From Apostichopus japonicus (taxonomy: Eukaryota > Echinodermata > Holothuroidea > Aspidochirotida > Stichopodidae), in assembly GCF_037975245.1 (NCBI RefSeq), contig NC_092572.1:30539989-30603988 (forward strand): a DNA stretch of 64,000 nucleotides, given 5' to 3'. Both the position numbers and the translations under genes were made by a program. Under the pieces are notes generated by a model that worked only from the letters and a program-made list of their open reading frames with translations, ran no database searches and was not told where the DNA came from. Positions 42,815 through 53,888 of this stretch are shown piece by piece (within the stretch, counting starts at the first letter, position 1; the number at the start of each line of letters is the position of its first letter).

Positions 42815-43437
42815 GATCGGTATTGCACATTCGTTTGGTCGGTGTCGCATATTCGATTAATCGGTGCCGAACATTCGATTGATGGGTGCCGAACATTCGA
42901 ATGATCGGTGTCGAACATTTGATTGATTGGTGCCGAACATTCGAATGATCTGTGTCGAACATTCGATTGATCGGTGTCGAACATTCGATTGATGGGTGTC
43001 CCACATTCGATTGATCGGTGTCGCACATTCGATTGATCGGTGTCGAACATTCGATTGATCGGTATTGCACATTCGTTTGGTCGGTGTCGCATATTCGATT
43101 AATCGGTGCCGAACATTCGATTGATGGGTGCCGAACATTCGAATGATCGGTGTCGAACATTTGATTGATTGGTGCCGAACATTGGAATGATCTGTGTCGA
43201 ACATTCGATTGATCGGTGTCGCACATTCGATTGATGGGTGTCGCACATTCGATTGATCGGTGTCGAACATTCGATTGATCGGTATTGCACATTCGTTTGG
43301 TCGGTGTCGCATATTCGATTAATCGGTGCCGAACATTCGATTGATGGGTGCCGAACATTCGAATGATCGGTGTCGAACATTTGATTGATTGGTGCCGAAC
43401 ATTCGAATGATCTGTGTCGAACATTCGATTGATGGGT
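42815..43437. repeat. Regular terminal zone of satellite A
   Basis: The last 0.6 kb is nearly pure 22-bp monomer. A phrase beginning GGTATTGCACATTCGTTTGG starts at 42819, 43061 and 43281, spaced 242 bp (11 monomers) and 220 bp (10 monomers). The 18-bp and 17-bp monomers so common elsewhere are absent here. The array stops inside a monomer, after GATGGGT. Confidence 0.85.
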
Positions 43438-43438
43438 T
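43437..43438. other. Junction between satellites A and B
   Basis: Satellite A ends in ...GATTGATGGGT at 43437, and satellite B begins with TCTCAGGTGGGTAATG at 43438, its monomer starting point as defined here. No unique sequence or target-site duplication lies between them. A GGGT shared by the two families (GATGGGT in A, GTGGGT in B) lies nearby, but the join is not exactly at it. The first B monomer looks degenerate (ATGTTGG for ATGTCGG, CCAG for CCGG), as array-edge monomers often are. Confidence 0.9.
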
Positions 43439-43508
43439 CTCAGGTGGGTAATGTTGGACCAACATCATATTTGGTCTGCCGGAGTACCGCTTACCCTTTT
43501 TTCGATGC

Positions 43509-43551
43509 AGGTCAAAGGTCATTTGGGGTCACCAGGGGTCACCGAGGGTCA
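43509..43551 (+). promoter_or_regulatory. Nuclear-receptor-like half-site cluster (first B monomer)
   Basis: Two AGGTCA half-sites at 43509 and 43516 sit one base apart, a perfect DR1. GGGTCA follows at 43526, 43536 and 43546, each separated by four bases. DR1 elements of this type are bound by HNF4, RXR heterodimers and COUP-TF in animals; DR4 elements are bound by thyroid-hormone-receptor and LXR-type heterodimers. The arrangement recurs in nearly every later monomer, usually with two GGGTCA rather than three. The motif is seen directly; binding is inference, and would matter only in an animal host. Confidence 0.55.
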
Positions 43552-46500
43552 AATTTTGAAAATATCGTAAACACGATATCTCAGGTGGGTAATGTCGGAC
43601 CAACTTCGGAATTGGTCTGCCGGAGAACCGCTTACCCTTTTTTCGATGCAGGTCAAAGGTGTTTTAGGGTCACCGGGGGTCAAATTTTAAAAAATCTCGT
43701 AAACACGATATCTCAGGTGGGTAATGTCGGACCAACTTCATATTTGGTCTTCCGGAGTATCGCTTACCCTTTTTTTCGATGCAGGTCAAAGGTCATTTGG
43801 GGTCACCGGGGGTCACCGGGGGTCAAATTTTGAAAAATCTCGTAAACACGATATCTCAGGTGGGTAATGTCGGACCAACTTCATATTTGGTCTTCCGGAG
43901 TATCGCTTACCCTTTTTTCGATGCAGGTCAAAGGTCATTTGGGGTCACCGGGGGTCAAATTTTGAAAAATCTCGTGAACACGATATCTCAGGTGGGTATT
44001 GTCCGACCAACTTCTGAATTGGTCTGCCAGAGTACCGCTTACCCTTTTTTTCGATGCAGGTCAAAGGTCATTTGGGGTCACCGGGGGTCAAATTTTAAAA
44101 AATCTCGTAAACACGATATCTCAGATGGGTAATATCGGACCAACATCATATTTGGTCTGCCGGAGTACCGCTTACCCTTTTTTTCGATGCAGGTCAAAGG
44201 TCATTTGGCGTCACCGGGGGTCAAATTTTGAAGAATCTCGAAAACACGATATCTCAGATGGGTAATGTCGGACCAACATCATATTTGGTCTTCCGGAGTA
44301 TCGCTTACCCTTTTTTTCGATGCAGGTCAAAGGTCATTTTGGGTCACCGGGGGTCACCGGGGGTCAAATTTTGAAAAATCTCGTAAACTCGATATCTCAG
44401 GTGGGTAATGTCGGACCAACTTCATATTTGGTCTGCCGGAGTACCGCTTACCCTTTTTTTCGATGCAGGTCAAAGGTAATTTGGGGTCACCGGGGGTCAC
44501 CGAGGGTCAAATTTTGAAAATATCGTAAACACGATATCTCAGGTGGGTAATGTCGGACCAACTTCATATTTGGTCTACCGGAGTATCGCTTACCCTTTTT
44601 TTCGATGCAGGTCAAAGGTCATTTGGGGTCACCGGGGTTAACCGGGGGTCAAATTTTAAAAAAATCTCGTAAACACGATATCTCAGGTGGGTATTGTTCG
44701 ACCAACTTCAGAACTGGCCTGCCGGAGTACCGCTTACCCTTTTTTCGATGCAGGTCAAAGGTCATTTGGGGTCACCGGGGGTCAAATTTGAAAAAATCTC
44801 GTAAACACGATATCTCAGGTGGGTAATGTCCGACCAACTTCTGAATTGGTCTGCCGGAGAACCGCTTACCCTTTTTTCTTTGCAGGTCAAAGGTGTTTTG
44901 GGGTCACCGGGGGTCAAATTTGAAAAAATCTCGTAAACACGATATCTCAGGTGGGTAATGTCGGACCAACTTCATATTTGGTCTGCCGGAGAACCGCTTA
45001 CCCTTTTTTTTCGATGCAGGTCAAAGGTCATTTGGGGTCACCGGGGGTCAAATTTGAAAAAATCTCGTAAACACGATATCTCAGGTGGGTAATGTCGGAC
45101 CAACTTCATATTTGGTCAGTTTGATAACCGCTTACCCTTTTCTTCGATGCAGGTCAAAGGTCATTTGGGGTCACCGGGGGTCAAATTTGAAAAAATCTCG
45201 TAAACACGATATCTCAGGTGGGTAATGTCCGACCAACTTCTGAATTGGTCTGCCGGAGAACCGCTTACCCTTTTTTCTTTGCAGGTCAAAGGTGTTTTGG
45301 GGTCACCGGGGGTCAAATTTTAAAAAATCTCGTAAACACGATATCTCAGGTGGGTAATGTCGGACCAACTTCATATTTGGTCTTCCGGAGTATCGCTTAC
45401 CCTTTTTTTCGATGCAGGTCAAAGGTCATTTGGGGTCACCGGGGGTCAAATTTTGAAAAATCTCGTAAACACGATATCTCAGGTGGGTAATGTCCGACCA
45501 ACTTCTGAATTGGTCTGCCGGAGTACCGCTTACCCTTTTTTTCGATGCAGGTCAAAGGTCATTTGGGGTCACCGGGGGTCAAATTTTGAAAAATCTCGTA
45601 AACACGATATCTCAGGTGGGTAATGTCGGACCAACTTCATATTTGGTCTTCCGGAGTATCGCTTACCTTTTTTTTCGATGCAGGTCAAAGGTCATTTGGG
45701 GTTACCGGGGGTCAAATTTTAAAAATCTCGTAAACACGATATCTCAGGTGGGTAATGTCGGACCAACTTCGGAATTGGTCTTCCGGAGTATCGCTTACCC
45801 TTTTTTTCGATGCAGGTCAAAGGTCATTTGGGGTCACCGGGGGTCACCGAGGGTCAAATTTTGAAAATATCGTAAACACGATATCTCAGGTGGGTAATGT
45901 CGGACCAACTTCATATTTGGTCTTCCGGAGTATCGCTTACCCTTTTTTTCGATGCAGGTCAAAGGTCATTTGGGGTCATCGGGGGTCAAATTTTGAAAAA
46001 TCTCGTAAACTCGATATCTCAGGTGGGTATTGTCCGACCAACTTCAGAATTGGTCTGCCGGAGTACCGCTTACCCTTTTTTCGATGCAGGTCAAAGGTCA
46101 TTTGGGGTCACCGGGGGTCAAATTTTAAAAAATCTCGTAAACACGATATCTCAGGTGGGTAATGTCGGACCAACTTCATATTTGGTCTTCCGGAGTATCG
46201 CTTACCTTTTTTTTCGATGCAGGTCAAAGGTCATTTGGGGTCACCGGGGGTCAAATTTTAAAAATCTCGTAAACACGATATCTCAGGTGGGTAATGTCGG
46301 ACCAACTTCGGAATTGGTCTGCCGGAGAACCGCTTACCCTTTTTTTCGATGCAGGTCAAAGGTAATTTGGGGTCACGGGGGTCACCGAGGGTCAAATTTT
46401 GAAAATATCGTAAACACGATATCTCAGGTGGGTAATGTCGGACCAACTTCATATTTGATCTTCCGGAGTATCGCTTACCCTTTTTTTCGATGCAGGTCAA

Positions 46501-47178
46501 AGGTCATTTGGGGTCATCGGGGGTCAAATTTTGAAAAATCTCGTAAACTCGATATCTCAGGTGGGTAATGTCGGACCAACTTCATATTTGGTCTTCCGGA
46601 GTATCGCTTACCCTTTTTTTCGATGCAGGTCAAAGGTCATTTGGGGTCACCGGGGGTCATCGGGGGTCAAATTTTGAAAAATCTCGTAAACACGATATCT
46701 CAGGTGGGTAATGTCGGACCAACTTCATATTTGGTCTTCCGGAGTATCGCTTACCCTTTTTTTCGATGCAGGTCAAAGGTCATTTGGGGTCATCGGGGGT
46801 CAAATTTTGAAAAATCTCGTAAACTCGATATCTCAGGTGGGTATTGTCCGACCAACTTCAGAATTGGTCTGCCGGAGTACCGCTTACCCTTTTTTCGATG
46901 CAGGTCAAAGGTCATTTGGGGTCACCGGGGTTAACCGGGGGTCAAATTTTAAAAAATCTCGTAAACACGATATCTCAGGTGGGTAATGTCGGACCAACTT
47001 CATATTTGGTCTGCCGGAGAACCGCTTACCCTTTTTTTTCGATGCAGGTCAAAGGTCTTTTGGGGTCACCGGGGGTCAAATTTTAAAAAATCTCGTAAAC
47101 ACGATATCTCAGGTGGGTAATGTCGGACCAACTTCATATTTGGTCCTCCGGAGTATCGCTTACCCTTTTTTTCGATGC

Positions 47179-47241
47179 AGGTCAAAGGTCATTTGGGGTC
47201 ACCGGGGGTCACCGGGGGTCACCGGGGGTCACCGGGGGTCA
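47179..47241 (+). promoter_or_regulatory. Expanded half-site run (seven) with G-quadruplex pattern
   Basis: AGGTCA occurs at 47179 and 47186. GGGTCA follows at 47196, 47206, 47216, 47226 and 47236, at exact 10-bp steps. The same stretch holds five G-runs (47195-47198, 47204-47208, 47214-47218, 47224-47228, 47234-47238) separated by the 5-base loop TCACC. That satisfies the usual four-run pattern for an intramolecular G-quadruplex. It is the longest such expansion I found in satellite B. Confidence 0.6.
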
Positions 47242-48087
47242 AATTTTGAAAAATCTCGTAAACACGATATCTCAGGTGGGTTATGTCGGACCAACTTCAT
47301 ATTTGGTCTTCCGGAGTATCGCTTACCCTTTTTTTCGATGCAGGTCAAAGGTCATTTGGGGTCACCGGGTGTCAAATTTTGAAGAATCTCGAAAACACGA
47401 TATCTCAGATGGGTAATGTCGGACCAACATCATATTTGGTCTTCCGGAGTATCGCTTACCCTTTTTTTCGATGCAGGTCAAAGGTCATTTGGGGTCACCG
47501 GGGTTAACCGGGGGTCAAAATTGAAAAAATCTCGTAAACACGATATCTCAGGTGGGTAATGTCGAACCAACTTCATATTTGGTCTGCCGGAGTACCGCTT
47601 ACCCTTTTTTTTCGATGCAGGTCAAAGGTCATTTGGGGTCACCGGGGGTCAAATTTGAAAAAATCTCGTAAACACGATATCTTAGGTGGGTAATGTCGAG
47701 CCAACTTCATATTTGGTCTGCCGGAGTACAGCTTACCCTTTTTTCGATGCAGGTCAAAGGTCATTTGGGGTCACCGGGGGTCAAATTTTGAAAAATCTCG
47801 TAAACACGATATCTCAGGTGGGTAATGTCCGACCAACTTCTGAATTGGTCTGCCGGAGAACCGCTTTCCCTTTTTTTCGATGCAGGTCAAAGGTCATTTG
47901 GGGTCACCGGGGGTCAAATTTTGAAAAATCTCGTAAACACGATATCTCAGATGGGTAATGTCGGACCAACATCATATTTGGTCTGCCGGAGTATCGCTTA
48001 CCCTTTTTTTCGATGCAGTTCAAAGGTCATTTAGGGTCACCGGGGGTCACCGGGGGTCAAATCTTAAAAAATCTCTTAAACACGATA

Positions 48088-48890
48088 TCTCAGGTGGGTA
48101 ATGTCGAACCAACTTCATATTTGGTCTGCCGGAGTACCGCTTACCCTTTTCTTTCGATGCAGGTCAAAGGTCATTTGGGGTCACCGGGGGTCAAATTTTA
48201 AAAAATCTCGTAAACACGATATCTCAGGTGGGTAATGTCGGACCAACATCATATTTGGTCTGCCGGAGTACCGCTTACCCTTTTCTTTCGATGCAGGTCA
48301 AAGGTCATTTGGGGTCACCGGGGGTCAAATTTTAAAAAATCTCGTAAACACGATATCTCAGGTGGGTAATGTCCGACCAACTTCGGAATTGGTCTGCCGG
48401 AGTACCGCTTACCTTTTTTTCGATGCAGGTCAAAGGTCATTTGCAGTCACCGGGGGTCAATTTTAAAAAATCTCGTAAACACGATATCTCAGGTGGGTAA
48501 TGTCCGACCAACTTCGGAATTCGTCTGCCGGAGTCCCGCTTACCCTTTTTTTCGATGCAGGTCAAAGGTCATTTGGGGTCACTGGGGGTCAAATTTTAAA
48601 AAATCTCGTAAACACGATATCTCAGGTGGGTAATGTCGAACCAACTTCATATTTGGTCTTCCTGAGTACCGCTTACCCTTTTTTTTCGATGCAGGTCAAA
48701 GGTCATTTCGGGTCACAGTTGGTCAAATTTTAAAAAATCTCGTAAACACGATATCTCAGGTGGGTAATGTCCGACCAACTTCGGAATTGGTCTGCCGGAG
48801 TCCCGCTTACCCTTTTTTTCGATGCAGGTCAAAGGTCATTTGGGGTCACCGGGGGTCAAATTTTGAAAAATCTCGTAAACACGATATCTC
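48088..48890. repeat. Six-monomer block, left copy (partner 49561-50363)
   Basis: The block is repeated 1,473 bp downstream (11 x 133 + 10). Shared rare variants are CCTTTTCTTTCG, CATTTGCAGTCACC, GTCACTGGGGG and GGGTCACAGTTGGTC, in the same order. The copies diverge after the last monomer, where the right copy continues with GGTGGGTGATG. Confidence 0.83.
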
Positions 48891-49560
48891 AGGTGGGTAA
48901 TGTCGGACCAACATCATATTTGGTCTTCCGGAGTATCGCCTACCCTTTTTTTCGATGCAGGTCAAAGGTCATTTGGGGTCACCGGGGGTCAAATTTTAAA
49001 AAATCTCGTAAACACGATATCTCAGGTGGGTAATGTCGGACCAACATCATATTTGGTCTGCCGGAGTACCGCTTACCCTTTTTTTCGATGCAGGTCAAAG
49101 GTCATATGGGGTCACCGGGGGTCACCGGGGGTCAAATTTTGAATAATCTCGTAAACACGATATCTCAGATGGGTAATGTCGGACCAACATCATATTTGGT
49201 CTTCCGGAGTATCGCTTACCCTTTTTTTCGATGCAGGTCAAAGGTCATTTGGGGTCATCGGAGTCAAATTTTGAAAAATCTCGTAAACACGATATCTCAG
49301 GTGGGTAATATCGGACCAACATCATATTTGGTTTGCCGGAGTACCGCTTACCCTTTTTTTCGATGCAGGTCAAAGGTCATTTGGGGTCACCGGAGGTCAA
49401 ATTTTAAAAAATCTCGTAAACACGATATCTCAGGTAGGTAATGTCGAACCAACTTCAGATTTGGTCTGCCGGAGTCCCGCTTACCCTTTTTTTCGATGCA
49501 GGTCAAAGGTCATTTCGGGTCATCGGGGGTCAAATTTTAAAAAATCTCGTAAACACGATA

Positions 49561-50363
49561 TCTCAGGTGGGTAATGTCGAGCCAACTTCATATTTGGTCT
49601 GCCGGAGTACCGCTTACCCTTTTCTTTCGATGCAGGTCAAATATCATTTGGGGTCACCGGGGGTCAAATTTTAAAAAATCTCGTAAACACGATATCTCAG
49701 GTGGGTAATGTCGGACCAACATCATATTTGGTCTGCCGGAGTACCGCTTACCCTTTTCTTTCGATGCAGGTCAAAGGTCATTTGGGGTCACCGGGGGTCA
49801 AATTTTAAAAAATCTCGTAAACACGATATCTCAGGTGGGTAATGTCCGACCAACTTCGGAATTGGTCTGCCGGAGTACCGCTTACCTTTTTTTCGATGCA
49901 GGTCAAAGGTCATTTGCAGTCACCGGGGGTCAATTTTAAAAAATCTCGTAAACACGATATCTCAGGTGGGTAATGTCCGACCAACTTCGGAATTGGTCTG
50001 CCGGAGTCCCGCTTACCCTTTTTTTCGATGCAGGTCAAAGGTCATTTGGGGTCACTGGGGGTCAAATTTTAAAAAATCTCGTAAACACGATATCTCAGGT
50101 GGGTAATGTCGAACCAACTTCATATTTGGTCTTCCGGAGTACCGCTTACCCTTTTTTTTCGATGCAGGTCAAAGGTCATTTCGGGTCACAGTTGGTCAAA
50201 TTTTAAAAAATCTCGTAAACACGATATCTCAGGTGGGTAATGTCCGACCAACTTCGGAATTGGTCTGCCGGAGTCCCGCTTACCCTTTTTTTCGATGCAG
50301 GTCAAAGGTCATTTGGGGTCACCGGGGGTCAAATTTTAAAAAATCTCGTAAACACGATATCTC
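49561..50363. repeat. Six-monomer block, right copy (partner 48088-48890)
   Basis: This is the partner of the block 1,473 bp upstream, with a few private substitutions. One example is CAAATATCATTTGG at about 49637, where the second half-site of the DR1 is destroyed. Confidence 0.83.
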
Positions 50364-51844
50364 AGGTGGGTGATGTCGAACCAACTTCATATTTGGTCTT
50401 CCGGAGTACCGCTTACCCTTTTTTTTCGATGCAGGTCAAAGGTCATTTCGGGTCACAGTTGGTCAAATTTTAAAAAATCTCGTAAACACGATATCTCAGG
50501 TGGGTAATGTCGGACCAACTTCATATTTGGTCTGCCGAAGTATCGCTTACCCTTTTTTTCGATGCAGATCAAAGGTCATTTGGGGTCACCGGGGGTCAAA
50601 TTTGAAAAATCTCGTAAACACGATATCTCAGGTGGGTAATGTCGAACCAACTTCATAATTGGTCTGCCGGAGAACCGCTTACCCTTTTTTCGATGCAGGT
50701 CAAAGGTCATTTGGGGTCACCGGGGGTCAAATTTTGAAAAATCTCGTAAACACGATATCTCAGATGGGTAATGTCGGACCAACATCATATTTGGTCTTCC
50801 GGAGTATCGCCTACCCTTTTTTTCGATGCAGGTCAAAGGTCATTTGGGGTCACCGGGGGTCAAATTTTAAAAAATCTCGTAAACACAATATCTCAGGTGG
50901 GTAATGTCGGACCAACATCATATTTGGTCTACCGGAGTACCGCTTACCCTTTTTTTCGATGCAGGTCAAAGGTCATATGGGGTCACCGGGGGTCACCGGG
51001 GGTCAAATTTTAAAAAATCTCGTAAAAACGATATCTCAGGTGGGTAATGTCCGACCAACATCGGAAATGGTCTGCCGGAGAATAGCTTACCCTTTTTTTT
51101 CGATACAGGTCAAAGGTCATTTCGGGTCACCGGGGGTCAAATTTTAAAAAATCTCGTAAACACGATATCTCATGTGGGTAATGTCGAACCAACTTCATAT
51201 TTGGTCTTCCGGAGTACCGCTTACCCTTTTTTTTCGATGCAGGTCAAAGGTCATTTCGGGTCACAGTTGGTCAAATTTTAAAAAATCTCGTAAACTCGAT
51301 ATCTCAGGTGGGTAATGTCCGACCAACTTCGGAATTGGTCTGCCGGAGTACCGCTTACCCTTTTTTTCGATGCAGGTCAAAGGTCATTTGGGGTCACCGG
51401 AGGTCAAATTTTAAAAAATCTCGTAAACACGATATCTCAGGTAGGTAATGTCGAACCAACTTCAGATTTGGTCTGCCGGAGTCCCGCTTACCCTTTTTTT
51501 CGATGCAGGTCAAAGGTCATTTCGGGTCATCGGGGGTCAAATTTTAAAAAATCTCGTAAACACGATATCTCAGATGGGTAATGTCGGACCAACATCATAT
51601 TTGGTCTTCCGGAGTATCGCCTACCCTTTTTTTCGATGCAGGTCAAAGGTCATTTCGGGTCACCGGGGGTCAAATTTGAAAAAAATCTCGTAAACACGAT
51701 ATCTCAGGTGGGTAATGTCGGACCAACATCATATTTGGTCTGCCGGAGTACCGCTTACCCTTTTTTTCGATGCAGGTCAAAGGTCCTATGGGGTCACCGG
51801 GGGTCACCGGGGGTCAAATTTTGAAAAATCTCGTAAACACGATA

Positions 51845-53888
51845 TCTCAGGTTGGTAATGTCGGACCAACTTCATATTTGGTTTTCCGGAGTATCGCTTA
51901 CCTTTTTTTTCGATGCAGGTCAAAGGTCATTTGGGGTCACCGGGGGTCAAATTTGAAAAATCTCGTAAACACGATATCTCAGGTGGGTAATGTCGGACTA
52001 ACATCATATTTGGTCTGCCGGAGTATCGCTTACCCTTTTTTTCGTTGCAGGTCAAAGGTCATTTGGGGTCATTTGGGGTCACCGGGGGTCAAATTTTAAA
52101 AAATCTCGTAAACACGATATCTCAGGTGGGTAATGTCCGACCAACATCATATTTGGTCTGCCGGAGTACCGCTTACCTTTTTTTCGATGCAGGTCAAAGG
52201 TCATTTGGGGTCACCGGGGGTCAATTTTAAAAAATCTCGTAAACACGATATCTCAGGTGGGTAATGTCCGACCAACTTCGGAATTGGTCTGCCGGAGTAC
52301 CGCTTACCCTTTTTTTCGATGCAGGTCAAAGGTCATTTGGGGTCACCGGAGGTCAAATTTTAAAAAATCTCGTAAACACGATATCTCAGGTAGGTAATGT
52401 CGAACCAACTTCAGATTTGGTCTGCCGGAGTCCCGCTTACCCTTTTTTTCGATGCAGGTCAAAGGTCATTTCGGGTCATCGGGGGTCAAATTTTAAAAAA
52501 TCTCGTAAACACGATATCTCAGGTGGGTAATGTCCGACCAACATCGGAAATGGTCTGCCGGAGAATAGCTTACCCTTTTTTTTCGATACAGGTCAAAGGT
52601 CATTTCGGGTCACCGGGGGTCAAATTTTAAAAAATCTCGTAAACACGATATCTCAGGTGGGTAATGTCGAACCAACTTCATATTTGGTCTTCCGGAGTAC
52701 CGCTTACCCTTTTTTTCGATGCAGGTCAAAGGTCATTTCGGGTCACAGTTGGTCAAATTTTAAAAAATCTCGTAAACACGATATCTCAGGTGGGTAATGT
52801 CCGACCAACTTCATATTTGGTCTGCCGAAGTATCGCTTACCCTTTTTTTTCGATGCAGGTCAAAGGTCATTTGGGGTCACCGGGGGTCAAATTTTGAAAA
52901 ATCTCGTAAACACGATATCTCAGGAGGGTAATGTCCGACCAACTTCGGAATTGGTCTGCCGGAGAACCGCTTACCCTTTTTTCGATGCAGGTCAAAGGTC
53001 ATTTGGGGTCACCGGGGGTCAAATTTTAAAAAATCTCGTAAACACGATATCTCAGATGGGTAATGTCGGACCAACTTCATATTTGGTCTTCCGGAGTATC
53101 GCCTACCCTTTTTTTCGATGCAGGTCAAAGGTCATTTGGGGTCACCGGAGGTCAAATTTTAAAAAATCTCGTAAACACGATATCTCAGGTAGGTAATGTC
53201 GAACCAACTTCAGATTTGGTCTGCCGGAGTCCCGCTTACCCTTTTTTTCGATGCAGGTCAAAGGTCATTTCGGGTCATCGGGGGTCAAATTTTAAAAAAT
53301 CTCGTAAACACGATATCTCAGGTGGGTAATGTCCGACCAACATCGGAAATGGTCTGCCGGAGAATAGCTTACCCTTTTTTTTCGATACAGGTCAAAGGTC
53401 ATTTCGGGTCACCGGGGGTCAAATTTTAAAAAATCTCGTAAACACGATATCTCAGATGGGTAATGTCGGACCAACATCATATTTGGTCTTCCGGAGTATC
53501 GCCTACCCTTTTTTTCGATGCAGGTCAAAGGTCATTTCGGGTCACAGTTGGTCAAATTTTAAAAAATCTCGTAAACACGATATCTCAGGTGGGTAATGTC
53601 CGACCAACTTCATATTTGGTCTGCCGAAGTATCGCTTACCCTTTTTTTTCGATGCAGGTCAAAGGTCATTTGGGGTCACCGGGGGTCAAATTTTGAAAAA
53701 TCTCGTAAACACGATATCTCAGGAGGGTAATGTCCGACCAACTTCGGAATTGGTCTGCCGGAGAACCGCTTACCCTTTTTTCGATGCAGGTCAAAGGTCA
53801 TTTGGGGTCACCGGGGGTCAAATTTTAAAAAATCTCGTAAACACGATATCTCAGATGGGTAATGTCGGACCAACATCATATTTGGTCT
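51845..53888. repeat. 2.04-kb block in satellite B, left copy (partner 54667-56710)
   Basis: The block aligns to its partner at a constant 2,822-bp offset across about fifteen monomers. Shared markers are CTCAGGTTGG, GTCGGACTAACATC, TTCGTTGCAGG, the TTTGGGGTCA duplication, GATACAGGTC and CTCAGGAGGG. Only scattered base changes separate the copies, such as GGTTTTCC/GGTCTTCC and CAAAGGTC/CAAAATTC. Confidence 0.87.
52049..52091 (+). promoter_or_regulatory. Half-site cluster with duplicated TTTGGGGTCA
   Basis: The cluster is a DR1 followed by GGGTCA at 52066, 52076 and 52086. Here the extra 10 bp duplicates TTTGGGGTCA rather than CCGGGGGTCA, so it is an independent expansion in the same 10-bp register. 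Copies of this variant monomer lie at 54871-54913, 57949-57991, 61831-61873 and 63842-63884, spread by higher-order duplication. Confidence 0.55.

Larger units (their letters stand above)
1..43437. repeat. Satellite A: 22-bp tandem array
   Basis: The region is a continuous head-to-tail array of a 22-bp monomer whose two halves read ATTCGATTGAT and CGGTGTCGAAC. The first base of the window is also the first base of a monomer, so the array continues to the left. Common variants are GAAC/GCAC at the end, ATCGG/ATTGG/ATGGG/ATCTG in the middle, TTCGAATG for TTCGATTG, and GTGCC for GTGTC. Length variants are an 18-bp monomer lacking the last four bases, a 17-bp form with GAAGGTAT(C/A), a 12-bp form and a 23-bp form ending GAAAC. 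The consensus has three CpG, one GATC and two TCGA per 22 bp. Nothing interrupts the array: no unique DNA, gene or transposon. Array identity is certain; its chromosomal role (pericentromere, subtelomere or other) cannot be seen. Confidence 0.98.

Noticed and set aside
1-43437. CRISPR array, because of a regular short repeat period
   Set aside because: There are no unique spacers: the whole 22-bp period is repeat. Variants are point changes of one monomer.
1-43437. CENP-B box in satellite A (TTCG followed by A at the right distance)
   Set aside because: The 5' half fits NTTCGNNNNA, but the required CGGG is one base out of register (ATCGG) and only CGGT is present. It is not a valid box.
43319-43522. 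Minus frame that crosses the A/B junction
   Set aside because: It is an accidental fusion of two satellite reading frames. Nothing suggests expression.
45897-46568. Plus-strand frames of up to 223 codons in satellite B
   Set aside because: They are repeats of the 133-bp monomer read in rotating frames, ended by the same monomer stops. There is no coding signature.
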